Positions 38,501 through 49,572 of a DNA stretch of 64,000 nt are shown one piece after another (the stretch's first letter is position 1; the number at the start of each line of letters is the position of its first letter). Origin of the DNA: Paramecium tetraurelia. Taxonomy: Eukaryota > Ciliophora > Oligohymenophorea > Peniculida > Parameciidae. A program made the position numbers and the translations under genes. The stretch is taken from the NCBI RefSeq assembly GCF_000165425.1, contig NW_001799277.1, positions 1 through 64,000 on the forward strand, in the 5' to 3' direction. The notes under the pieces were generated by a model. It saw nothing but the letters and a program-made list of their open reading frames with translations. It did no database searches and had not been told where the DNA came from.

Positions 38501-40885
38501 ATGCACTTATTGCAATTGAGCATGAAACGTTGGCAATTATGGATCATAGTTCCTTTAGAGAAGTCATCTGTTGCAGTCTCGTAACATACGGCCTTTCCAT
38601 TAAAATCAATGTATCTTTTCAAGCAATCGGTGTCTATTTGTTGGACGATCTCACAAATGCCAGTAGCAAAATTAAACTAATAGCCCTGATAACATAGGGC
38701 ACAACCAGTGACTAATTGCTCCCTGTTAATTTATTTGTTAAGTTGAATGACTGAACTGTAGCTTACATCATCCTGATAATATTCAAAACAGAATTTGCAC
38801 TTCTGTATTGAACAAGGCAAGCAAAGATCTGAATCATAAGATTAAAAATAGTTATCTTCGCATTCTTCACATTTTTCTGTCCGATATAATAAGCAATGCT
38901 ATATTGAAGATGATTGAACACTAAAAGTGGTGCATATATATTCTCCAAAATAGAATTTTCCACTTGAGCAACCTAGGAACGCCCTTTTACATTTGCCATC
39001 GATCAAATAACTTTTAAGTTGACAAACGATATAAGTTGGTTTTGATAAGTGGACATACTTAGATAATTTACAATCTGTGAGAAAAGGTAAAGTTAAACAT
39101 AACTACCTACAAAACTCGCACAATATGAGTTCTAAATCTTGAAAAATATAAACATCATATTAGTCATCCTAGAAAAAAAGTAATTACACAAAGTTATCAT
39201 TAGGTTTATATGGGGAATTATCATCATCCTTATTTATTTAAACCTAAGTTTTTAAACATTTTGGTTCATAAACCCAAGTATTAGGATTTGCAAGGCAAAG
39301 AAAGCATGGGTATTTCCTATTGACTTTTGGACTAGCATATAGCAATAGAACAAATATATTACCATTGATAACAAACATTCTCATATCTAAAATATCCAAA
39401 GGAACACACTACATTAGGATACTCACTATCGTACCTTGGATCAAGAGACAACGGTATTAACTTCTCCTATCTTTAAGGATATCCATCGATGCATGAACTA
39501 TAACCGATCTCCAAATATCCAGTTTTGCACAAGCATTCATGGGTTCCCACATAATAATCCCTGTATCTAGATGCCTAACAACTCAAGCATTAATTGGAAT
39601 AAGGGCCAAAACAAGTTAGGCAATTTGTGTGGCATGATATTGGCAGAGGAGAAGCACTCCCCAAATTTGAAAAATACCTTAATTAATTAAATTATCCTGG
39701 TGTGTTACTGTAATAGGAGGTTTAATCGTTGATATATCCTCCAAAAAATATTGTTTGGTTTGTATCTGAGTATAAGTAAACTTATTTCAATACTTACACA
39801 ACATTGTCTTGAGGGTGTTATGGAAATGACAGTGATATGGATACTTAGTTTTGTTGATAAGCAATAGATAAGTGATGCCACTCATACAATGATTTGGGGA
39901 TTTAAAAATGAAGAGGTTTTTAGATTGAGTTTATGGTATTAGATTACAGAACAGGGAATGTATATGAATGACAATCTAATTTAATTGAAGTTGAATCTGT
40001 ATTAATCTAGTATTACAAGTTAATTAATTCATTTGAATCGCCAATATTGGCATTTGGACTTGCTAATATTTTTAGTACATTAACGACGTCATACTCATTA
40101 GTCTTATTCACCTTAATCCATGTAGCTATTCCAAAGCATTTGTTAATATTCGAAGTAATTTGGTGGGTTTCAAAATCTGTTTTATCGAATGTTCTTAAAG
40201 CCATAATTTCATAATATGAGTTATAAGTGCAAGAAATGCTCTAAGGCCAAAACTTACTACTCTTATCCAAAACCTGCAATCTGATTGGTCCTTGGAAGAA
40301 TAAATGGTAATACTGCCCAATCTATGATTTATTGAATATTCATACATCTTATGTCTTCCCAGCTTACAATTCCAAATATTCTGACACTTCAATGTTATAT
40401 CCTGAATAAATTTTGTTTAACAAATTTGTCATATTCTGATTTTGATAACATGTGACGTTGACTTACTTCAGAGCCAAGTTGTTTCTTAATTCCAAGGTGA
40501 ACCAATTGCCTTCAATCAACAATGGATCTTGGGGTAATTCAAATACTTCCAAAATCCTTGTTTAAGTTACATCATTGATTAAGTGCACTTCCATGCATAT
40601 TTTAAAAGCTGAATCTATTGCTAGGTAGGCTAGGACAGCTATGGATTTATCTGAGGTCAAAGAAAATATAATATATTTATTTTGGTCGGATTGGAAATTG
40701 TTGTAATATTAGTATGACAACGGAACGTATTTGAATTCAGCAGTAATGTAAATGTACTATTGGAGGTAAGTCAAATTTAACTACTATGTGAATTGCTATT
40801 GAGTTGGGTTGAGGGTTTGGGTTATTGTGCTTATGGCTGATCTAACTTCTTAAATCACGCATAATATGCCAATAAATAGTAACAT
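32504..40885 (-). CDS. Giant Cys-rich, beta-helix, multi-pass membrane protein
   Basis: A single gene of about 8.4 kb and roughly 2,700 residues; several small introns are visible (one at about 39.8 kb) but not all were fixed. It starts with a signal peptide (MLLFIGILCVIQEVRS). A LamG-like part follows near 40.1 kb (FGIATWIKVNKTNEYD). Cys-rich EGF/furin-like repeats come next from about 39.7 to 38.1 kb (CHTNCLTCFGPYSNQC, HNCQRFMLNCNKC). From 38.0 to 34.6 kb there are many short Asn/Ile-rich beta-strand repeats of pectin-lyase-like parallel beta-helix type. A Cys block of GCC2/GCC3 type (YFYEGACLRCNS) lies near 34.3 kb, then about seven or eight transmembrane helices and a basic tail. The layout suits a cell-surface adhesion or sensing protein. 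Function is not known. Confidence 0.75.
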
Positions 40886-41219
40886 ATTTTGGATTTATTT
40901 TATTAATGAGCACTAATAAATGATATTTAATAGTGCATTAATAATTTGTTGTTAAAACCAATTATTAATTTTTTTTGAAATACCAAATGTCCAATAAGTT
41001 AAATTATTTAAAATATATTGAATTTTAGAGGAAAAAGCAAGTACATTTTGGAGTTCTCATCATTTCAATTGATTACTTTTGTATTATTTATTGATTATTA
41101 TTCATTCTTTATAGAGAATTAAATAAACCCCATTAATTTAAATAAGAATAAAGGTGAAATAAGAATCAATAATTAAAATTAAATCTGACTTACTTTACAC
41201 ATTAATATAGATCTTGTTA
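40886..41219. promoter_or_regulatory. Divergent intergenic region
   Basis: About 330 bp between the start of the giant gene (minus) and a small plus-strand gene. Very AT-rich with no coding signal. It must carry both promoters. Confidence 0.4.
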
Positions 41220-41662
41220 ATGGTATTAACTTTTGAAGATCCTATTCCAAAACAACCTATATGGAAACCAATCTGCTCCGACTCTCTTTATCTCTAATTT
41301 CTTAATTTATACTATGCTAAATTAAAATCAAAGTGGCCTATTGGTCTATTTTTATGTAATTAATATAAATAAAAATTATGTAAAAATTCTCTAATTCCTT
41401 TCTTAGATTAGCAAAGGTACATTCGAGATTCAGTGGTTGCGGCAATTGTCACTGTTGTTAAAATAAGGATTGTAAAAATAATAAAAACAGCGAACCGATT
41501 CCAATCACTAAAAAATACTCTCACTTGATCAATTACAAAGAGACTGATTAAGTCACGGAAATCCTAACTGAAGTTACTTAAAATACTGACAACAAGGAAT
41601 TTGAAAAAGGCAATCAACCTTTTTAAACATTTAATAAGAAGAACATAAACAAAAGAGTTTGA
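41220..41662 (+). CDS. Small hypothetical protein with Cys cluster
   Basis: With one 32-nt intron ending TTAG (within 41374-41415) the frame closes at a TGA at 41660-41662, giving about 136 residues. The N-terminus is MVLTFEDPIPKQPIWKP. After the intron comes a Cys-rich patch (SGCGNCHCCQNKDC) that could bind metal or be lipid-modified. The rest is polar, Asn/Lys/Thr-rich and probably unstructured. No family is recognised. The intron choice is based on frame and on the much more protein-like downstream frame. Confidence 0.5.
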
Positions 41663-41761
41663 ATTAATTTAATTTATCAAATTATTATACAAAGCATTGT
41701 TGTGCATTCTAGAAATGTATTAATTCTATAAATTTGAGTAAGTATATAATATAAATAAAAT

Positions 41762-43124
41762 TCATTAAGATGAACAGAGAGAATCTAGGAATTCCTTTTG
41801 AGCTGGACTGAGCTTTGCTGAGCAATTAATCATCTCTTTGTATTTGTTTGGAGCGATTAAACAAAATGAGACTGATTTGCGAATACTTGAGGTCTGTACA
41901 ATATGAGAATTGGTTGTTGTTTTGAGAATGCTTTTAATGTTTACACCCTAATCAAGTTTTTTGATCATAGAGTATTTGGATTAGTTAGAATTCTCTTAAA
42001 TCTCTTCAAATGAATGACTTGTTAGTTATATTTCATCATCTGAACATACTGATTCATCTATTATTTTTAGTATATCCTTCTTCTATTAGTTACTTTAGTT
42101 CAATTCTTGAACCACTTCCTCATTTAAGTTGATGTCATTAGTAGTAATAGGGATTTTTAGGCAAGTTGATCCCATTTTTGGTAATTTAATTACAAGTTGA
42201 TGTGAATTCTTTAAATGCTATTAATACTCAAACACCTAATAAATTCTGATTCCCATTTGAGACATTGTGATAATATTGAATATTCTATGATTTATATAAT
42301 AAGTCTCACTTTGATACATTTTAGCATATACCTTAACCAATTGATGTACGTCATCATGATGGCAATATTTTGTATTGCACAACTCTAAGGCTAATTAGGA
42401 ACAAAAAATATTTAAAGAAAAACTCTTATGAAGAAGCCTAGATAAAAACAAATTCTATTAATCAAACTTAAAACTGTAATCGAATGATATACAAATAGTA
42501 TTCAAGTCTTTACTAAAAACTCTCAGAACAACTACCTTAGAAACAATAATAATATTGATTGTCACTAGTTAATCATTTAATAATGTTAATGAATCTTTTA
42601 TTTCAATTAATACAATTAAAGTTTTAATGATGAATTAATATTATCTACTATTTCTTTCTGAGTGGAAGTTTAGAAGGTTAAACTGAAGGGACAGATTTAA
42701 ATGTTCAAGATATAGGAAATTGTAGAGAGCACAAAATCAGACCTTTGGTAATGATTTAAAAATTTACTACTCCATAAATCCCTAAAAGAGTGTTAAATTC
42801 AAGAAAGATTAGTAAGGGTAATTATCAATTCTCTCTGGGCTTAATTGTTTTTGTAATGAGTATAAAATTATCCAAAAAGTAAATTAATTTAGAAGTAAAA
42901 TATTTGAACTAAACCAAATGAGTGGTGTTGAGAAACCAATAATTTTAATTTGCTGAGCTTTATCTTCCATGTTCAGAAAATTGTTCTTACGGTTTTGATT
43001 CTTGAAACGAGTTATTATGAGTTACCTTCAAGTTTTTATTATTGTAAGGCTAATTCGTATGCGTATGTTGATCTGATGGATTAGAAGTCTTTAATCCCAG
43101 GTATTTCTCATTTGTTTATTACAT
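41762..43124 (-). CDS. Multi-exon hypothetical protein with polar, Ser-rich C-terminus
   Basis: The start (MQQTNEKYLGLKTSNPSD) and about 60 polar residues are clear. Two 28-nt introns then lead into a helical hydrophobic core (NILLLNQFTFWIILYSLQKQ, ESDFVLSTISYILNIQI). Downstream, a 23-nt and a 30-nt intron lead to a secure 3' exon that contains ALELCNTKYCHHDDVHQLV and the polar tail ending SAKLSPAQKEFLDSLCSS. One splice near 42.55 kb could not be fixed. The core has the helix pattern of a cyclin-like fold, but I cannot confirm this. The start is 35 bp from that of the Nudix gene on the other strand. Confidence 0.5.
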
Positions 43125-43159
43125 AATTGGATTATCAATATTATATTAATATTGTTTAA
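43125..43159. promoter_or_regulatory. 35-bp head-to-head gap
   Basis: Only 35 bp lie between the ATG of the minus-strand hypothetical gene and the ATG of the Nudix gene. A shared or overlapping promoter is implied. Confidence 0.45.
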
Positions 43160-43849
43160 ATGATAAGAAATATCCTGATACGAGGGAAAAATGTTCCGTT
43201 TTTAAAAGGAGAGAATGTTCTGATGGATCATTTCAATAAGGTGGAGTAGGCCAAGAAATTTTAAAATTATTTAAACTCCTGGGAACAGTCAAACGTTGAA
43301 GTCAAATAAATAGAGGTATCTTACGTGTACATGTTTGGATAAAATGTTGGTTTTGTCAATTTAGTAGTTGATGCATATTTGAATGGAATCAGGTTGCCAG
43401 GCTTCGTATTTCTGAGAGGAGATGCTGTAGCAATTCTCTTGTTAGTCAATAAGAAGATGGTGCTTACATAACAATTTAGAGTGCCAGTTGGTAAATTTAC
43501 AATAGAAGCACCTGCTGGCATGATGGATGAGCAAGGAGACTTTGGAGGAGTGGCAGCAAAGGAGATAAAAGAGGAAACAGGAATCAGCATTTAGCATAAT
43601 GAGATGCAGTATTTATAGGATATGCTTGTATCTCCAGGAGGAAGTGACGAAGTGATTCATTTGTTTGTTGTAGAGAAGAATATGGAATAGGCATAATTAG
43701 ATGAGTTGTGTTAGAAGACACATGGAGAAGAAGGAGAAGGAGAATAAATAAAGTTAGTAATCCAAGATTTTACATGGGAAAATATATTAAAGACTTAGGA
43801 TTCTAAATTGATAGCAGCTGCGGCAGCTTATTATAGTAAAAAACAATGA
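43160..43849 (+). CDS. Nudix hydrolase, ADP-sugar pyrophosphatase-like
   Basis: An intronless frame of 230 codons. The Nudix box is complete: GGVAAKEIKEETGIS fits GX5EX7REUXEEXGU except Lys for Arg at one position. Upstream are the beta strands GDAVAILLLVNKKMVLTQQF and VPVGKFTIEAPAGMMDE, with the E-x-P-A-G motif of ADP-ribose/ADP-sugar pyrophosphatases. After the box comes MLVSPGGSDEVIHLF, also typical. These cytosolic enzymes split nucleoside-diphosphate sugars with Mg2+. About 50 polar residues precede the catalytic domain. The Lys-for-Arg change is at a position that positions the catalytic glutamates, and lysine is seen in some active members. Confidence 0.9.
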
Positions 43850-44413
43850 GGCATATATCATATTTATTAAAAATGAAATTATGTGGTCTAAACAGGAGAA
43901 TCTAATAATATTTTTATTTCAATTTATTTTATATTGTAATGTATTGGTTATAAAAACTAAATGAGTTAGAATATTAAATTTATATTACATCTATTCAAAT
44001 TTTTTATTAAGTGATTGATATCAATTAATATCAATTATGAACAAGACAAGAAATGTTAAAGTAATCAATAAAATATGTAGGTGAATAAGTAGTATGGAGT
44101 AAATTCACTTGAAAAGAATTGAAACTCACTTTAATATAGTTAAATTTTAAATGTACTGATCCATCAAAAGAATCATGAAATTATACCTAAATTTTTTTTT
44201 TTTAAATTTTCATGAATTATTATTGAACTTAAGTGGAGAAATCAGGAAATAGATTTGGTAATTATGGTTAATTTATCTTTTTGCATAATTTTAAGTTGAT
44301 AAGAAATATTTTTAGTAAAAGTTAATTACTAGATTTAAATATCTTACCATTTCTATTTTCATATAATATTATATTAAATGGTACGCATTGCCAGACTCTA
44401 ATTATTAAATGAA
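43850..44413. other. Convergent spacer with inverted repeat
   Basis: About 560 bp between the Nudix stop and the stop of the next minus-strand gene. It is very AT-rich. It contains an inverted repeat, TCATGAAA at 44173-44180 and TTTCATGA at 44208-44215, around a run of twelve T; this could form a hairpin in the DNA or RNA. No gene is recognised. Confidence 0.45.
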
Positions 44414-45142
44414 TCAATAATCGATCATCTGATTTTGAATCATGGAACGAATTAGTTTACTCGAATGTTGTGGCTTCTAAGATATCATACCTTCAAATGA
44501 AGAGTTGAAAACATTTTTGTACTTGTTATTTACTCTTGCCAACAGATCATAAACTTAATCTCTAATTTGAATTGTTAAATCAAAAGTTTAAGATCCTGAT
44601 AGTTAAGTTTTTCTTCTCCTTAGATAACTATTTAAATGTAGACCTTTGTCCAAAGAGAATTTATGTTCATTTCATCAGCCAATCATAAAAATATCTCGAT
44701 ATTTCCATCATCCTTTCAAAAATGATTGATTTATTAATTATGGTTTCAAGAAATAAATTAATCGAAATTGTAAATATAGACCAAAATGTGTCAGGCTTTA
44801 AAATTGATTTTAACCCATTCGGTTTGAGTCAGGACATTAAAAGTGGATGATTACTGATGTTATAATTGTATTTAAATGTAGAGCAGATGATGGGGATTGG
44901 CTTAACTAAATTTATAAGAGTTGATAAAAACTATTGAATTTCTCCAAATTAGAGCTTTAGACAGATCTGAGTAGAGATACAAAGTTTTCACACTGACCAT
45001 TAGAATTTAAAAAGTTATGCTTAATATTTAATTTAATTTTAATGGCAACACACAAGAAATAAGTTAATTCTCTCTTCAACGTTCGGTTTTTTCCTGACAA
45101 AACTCCTTCGAACAATGTAGTCAAGGCACGAAGCCCAGTCAT
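44414..45142 (-). CDS. Hypothetical protein, weak AhpD/CMD-like N-terminus
   Basis: The start (MTGLRALTTLFEGVLSGK) and next 40 residues are in one clear frame, which stays open to a TGA near 44.70 kb. A second clear frame ends at 44414-44416 with NVFNSSFEGMISQKPQHSS. They should be joined by one or two small introns that I could not fix. The N-terminal helix pattern GVLSGKNRTLKRELTYFLC recalls AhpD/carboxymuconolactone decarboxylase proteins, but the catalytic C-x-x-C is missing. The frame after residue 50 is polar and Gln/Ser-rich. The family link is weak inference. Confidence 0.45.
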
Positions 45143-45173
45143 TTATCCAACTCACAGATTATAATAATAGCGA

Positions 45174-45608
45174 ATGGCGACAATAAATCTGAATTAATAG
45201 AATTAGGAGGCACCACTGAAAAAACCTCAATTATCACGTTGTGGGAGTATGGGGATGCAAACAGAAATGCCGTGCTCGGAAACTTTAACAAAACTGTTGG
45301 AAATAGAAAATGACATTCAATCTACTGAAGTGGAGACTATTAGCATTGACAAATTGTAGAAATGGAGGAAAGCTTTGGTGGATCAATGTGAACTGATGGA
45401 GGAGTAAGTGGAGAAGCAGGAGAAGGATGCTCATCAATATGCATTCAAGGTGGTGCCTCACACTCAGATGATAGAAAGGAGGATAGCTGAGGAAATTCAA
45501 AATCGGGAAAAATTGTAGGCTCAGACTTCTTAGATGATTAAATATTAAGAATAAGAAATTAATTAATTACTTTAAAAGATCTAGGCGTTGCAAGAGTCCT
45601 TGAAGTGA
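45174..45608 (+). CDS. Small coiled-coil protein
   Basis: An intronless frame of 145 codons starting MATINLNQQNQEAPLKKP. From about residue 35 to the end it is almost entirely charged helix with heptad-like spacing (LMEEQVEKQEKDAHQYAF, IAEEIQNREKLQ, LLQKIQALQESLK). No domain is recognised. It starts 31 bp from the start of the minus-strand gene, another tight divergent pair. It could be a cytoskeletal or basal-body component, as many small coiled-coil proteins are in ciliates, but that is a guess. Confidence 0.65.
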
Positions 45609-45722
45609 TGATATATTCTTATTTTTTATGTAATTTATATTTTTCCAAGGATTATCATAAAAATAATTTTTAAATTTATGTAAGCTTTATCTCTATAGAA
45701 GCTTGTGTATTAAGCACAATAA

Positions 45723-47895
45723 ATGGCTTAGAAGGAACATTTTGCTGGCAGTTGGGATGCCTTGGTAGACATGTTCGACAAACGTCTCCAACTCTACAAA
45801 TACAACCGAGTTGCCCTAATAACTGAATGCAAACCAACTATTGGTATTGAGTTTTATCCGGCTATTAAAAATGAAAAAGATCTTTTGAATCACATCATGC
45901 GACTTCACCTCTATTTGCCCTAGGTTTTTTTTAATTAGGCGTAATTTTACGAGTTTAGCACAGCTCTTGATGACCGGAACATATTTGATAGAAGGAATGT
46001 AGGGTATTTTGTTATTCTAATTGAAGTTCTCTCTTGGGCATGGCCTTTATGGGTATCGTTGGTTTCTTAGCCTTGGGTTTTACGATCATGGGCATGATAG
46101 CTGGAGGAGTTCTCGGAGTTATGCTTGGTAGGTATGCAGGTCGCCGTATGAAGAAGACATTTACATCCCAGAAGGTCTTATTGGAGTTCGACATCTATTC
46201 GATCAGATTACGTTGCTTCATCAAATGGGCAGAAGAGAGAGGTAAGACCTACAGATGCAATGTCAATTTTGTAAGGTTCATAGCAGAAAAGTTGTTATTG
46301 GAGACAAAGACTGCTTTGCATTACAAATAATTCAATGCTGATCAGTAAAAATAAGCAAGAAAGACCATACTCAAGGTAGCTGAAGTCTTCAATGAGAAGC
46401 ATTTCATACACGCTCTTATTCTGTCTCTTAAAATGTCTCATGAGTACTTACGCATCTTGAAGTTATTGAGTGAAAATAGTGAGTTGAATCGTGGAGACAT
46501 TGAAGAGTTTCAGCACTTCAAAAGTTTTAGATCTGAACTTGAGGTTTGTTTAATGAAGGCCATAGACAATGTCTTGAGGCCTTTGGTTAGGTTGCTGGAG
46601 GACTCAGATCCAAAATCTAAAGTACTGAAAAAGATTAGAGACTAAGCTAAAGGTTTCCTAATTCAAAAGGAAATCGTTCAATTGACTAAGCAATTTCCAG
46701 ATCCACAAATGAGGATCACCTACATTAAGATGTTGGCTGAGAAGATGAAACAACCAATCAAAAATGACAGTATAATTTCATATTTGAAGAAATAACATTT
46801 CAGAGATATTGAGCAAATTGGTATTGTAATAGATCAGCATGTTGACTAACAAGTCGAATAACAGTTGGGTGGAGATCTAAAGTAAATTGAACTCGAGATT
46901 ATTCAAGAAGAGAATGATCAAAACATGTCTCCTAAAAATTAATTGAAATCTCAATTGTCAGCCAGTAGTGAGTCTGAGTTTTAACCACTCCAAGAGGAGT
47001 ATCCAAAGTCAGCACAAAAGCAATAAGAATTATAATTAAAAATAACTCAACATCCAAATTTAGTGTTTATAGATTCTAATTAAGGTGACTTGGTTATCCA
47101 AAATTCTCTGGCCTAATCTTTGAGTTCAGCTGATATCAAGCAAATCCTTGAACCTGAGTAGCAAATCTCTTTGAAACAACACTAATCAGTTGAAGTCAAA
47201 TAATAACTTGTATAATATTCTGAGGAGACAACAACAAAGTTTGATCTCTTTCTCCAATTTTTTGAGGAATCAACCGACACTTGGGAATGTGTTACTACTA
47301 AAGAGGACATCTACATATACAAATCAATGAAACCAGGTTGTGGTAGTGTCTTTCTCAAAGGCCATTCATTTATCTACGGCCACGATAAGCAAGTGGTCTT
47401 CAATGCAGTGTACTAGAAGGAATTCAGGACCAAGTGGGACAAAATCATGCAGAAGTTCAATATAGTAAGACACGAACGAGAAGACATCGATATCATGTAT
47501 TATGTTGTGGTTCCTCCAATACCAATAGTGAGCACAAGAGAATGGTTGTAAAGGAGAGTCCTGAGATATGACTTCCCTTATAAGGGACAAATTTGTCTGC
47601 TGTTCTACTCAGTAGATTTACCAGAATTTCCAATTTCAAAGAATCCAGTACGTGCGCATACTGAAATTGCTGGTATGTTAAATTTACATTATTTTAAGGT
47701 TATGTTTTTGAGAACACTTCTTCTGGCACTAAAATTACATTTGTCTCTAATAATGATATCAAAGGCTCAATTCCTAAGTTGTTGGTTAATCACGCTAGCG
47801 CAAAGGGTCCATTTGGTTGGTTTGGCAATTTGCGCAAGGCTTGTGATTTATACAGAAAACACAATGGTGATCTCAGTAGAATAGTTATATCATGA
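45723..47895 (+). CDS. START-domain lipid-binding protein with glycine-zipper membrane segment
   Basis: Introns at 46004-46026 and 47673-47698 give 707 residues in frame. After about 95 residues there is a striking hydrophobic helix rich in small residues (VGFLALGFTIMGMIAGG, then VLGVMLGRYAGRR), a glycine-zipper pattern able to insert in membranes. A helical domain and a Gln-rich linker follow. The last 200 residues form a START domain (TDTWECVTTKEDIYIYKS, FNAVYQKEFRTKWDKIM, YYVVVPPIPIVSTREW, IPKLLVNHASAKGPFGW). START domains carry a single lipid between membranes. The combination suggests a membrane-anchored lipid transfer protein; lipid and membrane are unknown. Confidence 0.85.
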
Positions 47896-47968
47896 ATAAA
47901 TTTATAATCAGTTATTATTTGTTGTTATTCCCTCATTAATTATAATATAAATTTGCTGTTAAATTTTT

Positions 47969-49002
47969 ATGTGGTAAACTGCAAACTCAGTTCTATCGAT
48001 TATTACAAATACTTACGAAAACACAAGGGGAGTGGAATGTTTGGACAAGAAACCTCAAATCTAGGACCCAATAGAAGAAGAAACTCGAAATAATTACAGT
48101 GAGAATGAGGATTTCAATCAGGCAGATAAAGGTATTAGTCATGTCTAAAATAGAATTCGATCCTACTTAATGGAATTTAAGAAACTTTGAAATGGGTAGG
48201 TACCTGGGAAATGGCAAATTTGGACATGTTTACTTAGCGAGGTAATCATTATTTTATATCCGATTAGGGAGCGTGAAAGTAAATTCATCCTGGCTTTGAA
48301 AGTGATAAGCAAAAGACAACTGAATCTCTGTTAATTGACTGGATCTCTAACCAGAGAAGTAGAAATACTCACACATCTCAAACATCCTAATATTATTAGT
48401 TTTTATGGCTTCTTTTAAACAGAAAAGCGTGTTTACTTGATGCTAGAATGGGCTCCATTGGGAGACTTGTATGGTTTAATGAAGAAGTAATAGAATAAGA
48501 GGTTCAATGAGAAAATGGCATCAAATATTATCAAGCAAATAACAATGGCTATCGGATACATGCATTCGATGAATGTAATACACAGGGATTTGAAACCTGA
48601 AAACATTTTGTGTTTCAATGACGATGTGTTCAAGATTTCAGATTTCGGTTGGAGTGTTCACACACCATCGAATAGAAGGAAAACACTATGTGGTACTTTA
48701 GACTACTTATGTCCAGAAATGATTAATTATCAACCTCATGATAATAGAGTGGATGTTTGGACAATTGGAGTGTTAGCATACGAATTAGTAGTTGGTAATT
48801 ATTAAGATTATGAATAGGGAGACCACCTTTTGAATCCCACAATGAGAATGACACAAAAAGAAAGATATAGCATTTGTAATACTAATTTCCGTAGTGGAGT
48901 AGCTCAGATTTTCAGAATTTCGTAAAGGGAATCCTTCAACACGATTGCAATAAGAGACCCACAATCTAATAGATTTTAAATCATCCATGGATTGCTTAAT
49001 GA
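47969..49002 (+). CDS. Aurora-type protein kinase
   Basis: Introns at 48132-48153, 48242-48267 and 48795-48817 give 320 residues in frame. Kinase motifs are all present: GNGKFGHVYLA (Gly loop), ALKVI (VAIK lysine), HRDLKPENIL (catalytic loop), DFGWSVHTP (DFG), RKTLCGTLDYLCPEM (activation loop and APE-like) and DVWTIGVLAYELV. The DFGWSVHTPSNRRKTLCGTLDY stretch (in two pieces) is diagnostic for Aurora kinases, which act in mitosis and cilium disassembly. In the activation loop, RKT corresponds to the RRTT of animal Aurora, so the phosphorylatable threonine is kept. The N-terminal extension of about 70 residues is acidic and has no clear degradation motif. Confidence 0.92.
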
Positions 49003-49049
49003 ATTACTAATATATATTATAATAATTAAATAAATAAATTTGAAAAATC

Positions 49050-49559
49050 ATGGTACGAATATATATAGTTATTCATTTCAGATTAGATTTATCCTGTTGT
49101 AGAATAGATAGGGGAAGACGAGACTTTCGAAATGGTATGTGTATTATGATGATGCTGAGAAAGTAAAATTGCAAAATGAAGTTCATCGATTAATAGTTTG
49201 TAGAGACACTAAGCACACTAACTTTTTGGAAGTATTGAGAGTTTCATCATAATTAGTTTAGGAATTATAAAATCATCTACAAAAGATATGCAGGGTTGTT
49301 TTTTGCCTTGTGTGTTGATGTGAGTGACAATGAATTAACAATGCTAGAATTGATACATTTGTATGTCGAAGTATTAGACAAATACTTTGGAAATGTTTGT
49401 GAATTGGACATAGTCTTCAATTTCAATAAAGTAAATTAATGACACTACTATTGCAAGGCATATTCTATTTTGGATGAAATGATTGTCGGCGGTGAGATTG
49501 TTGAAACTTCAAAGCAAGTCATAATTAATGCAGTCAAGAATATTGAATTATTAGATTGA
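49050..49559 (+). CDS. AP2S1: AP-2 complex sigma subunit
   Basis: Three introns (49053-49081, 49232-49256, 49431-49457) give exactly 142 residues, the length of AP-2 sigma in animals. The first intron lies directly after the ATG codon. The N-terminus [19 protein letters not shown] is nearly identical to AP-2 sigma. [18 protein letters not shown] and [20 protein letters not shown] follow as in the family. It is the small subunit of the AP-2 clathrin adaptor at the plasma membrane, contributing the dileucine-signal site. In Paramecium it should serve parasomal sac endocytosis. The stop is 13 bp from the stop of the convergent ankyrin gene. Confidence 0.95.
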
Positions 49560-49572
49560 TACATTATATATA

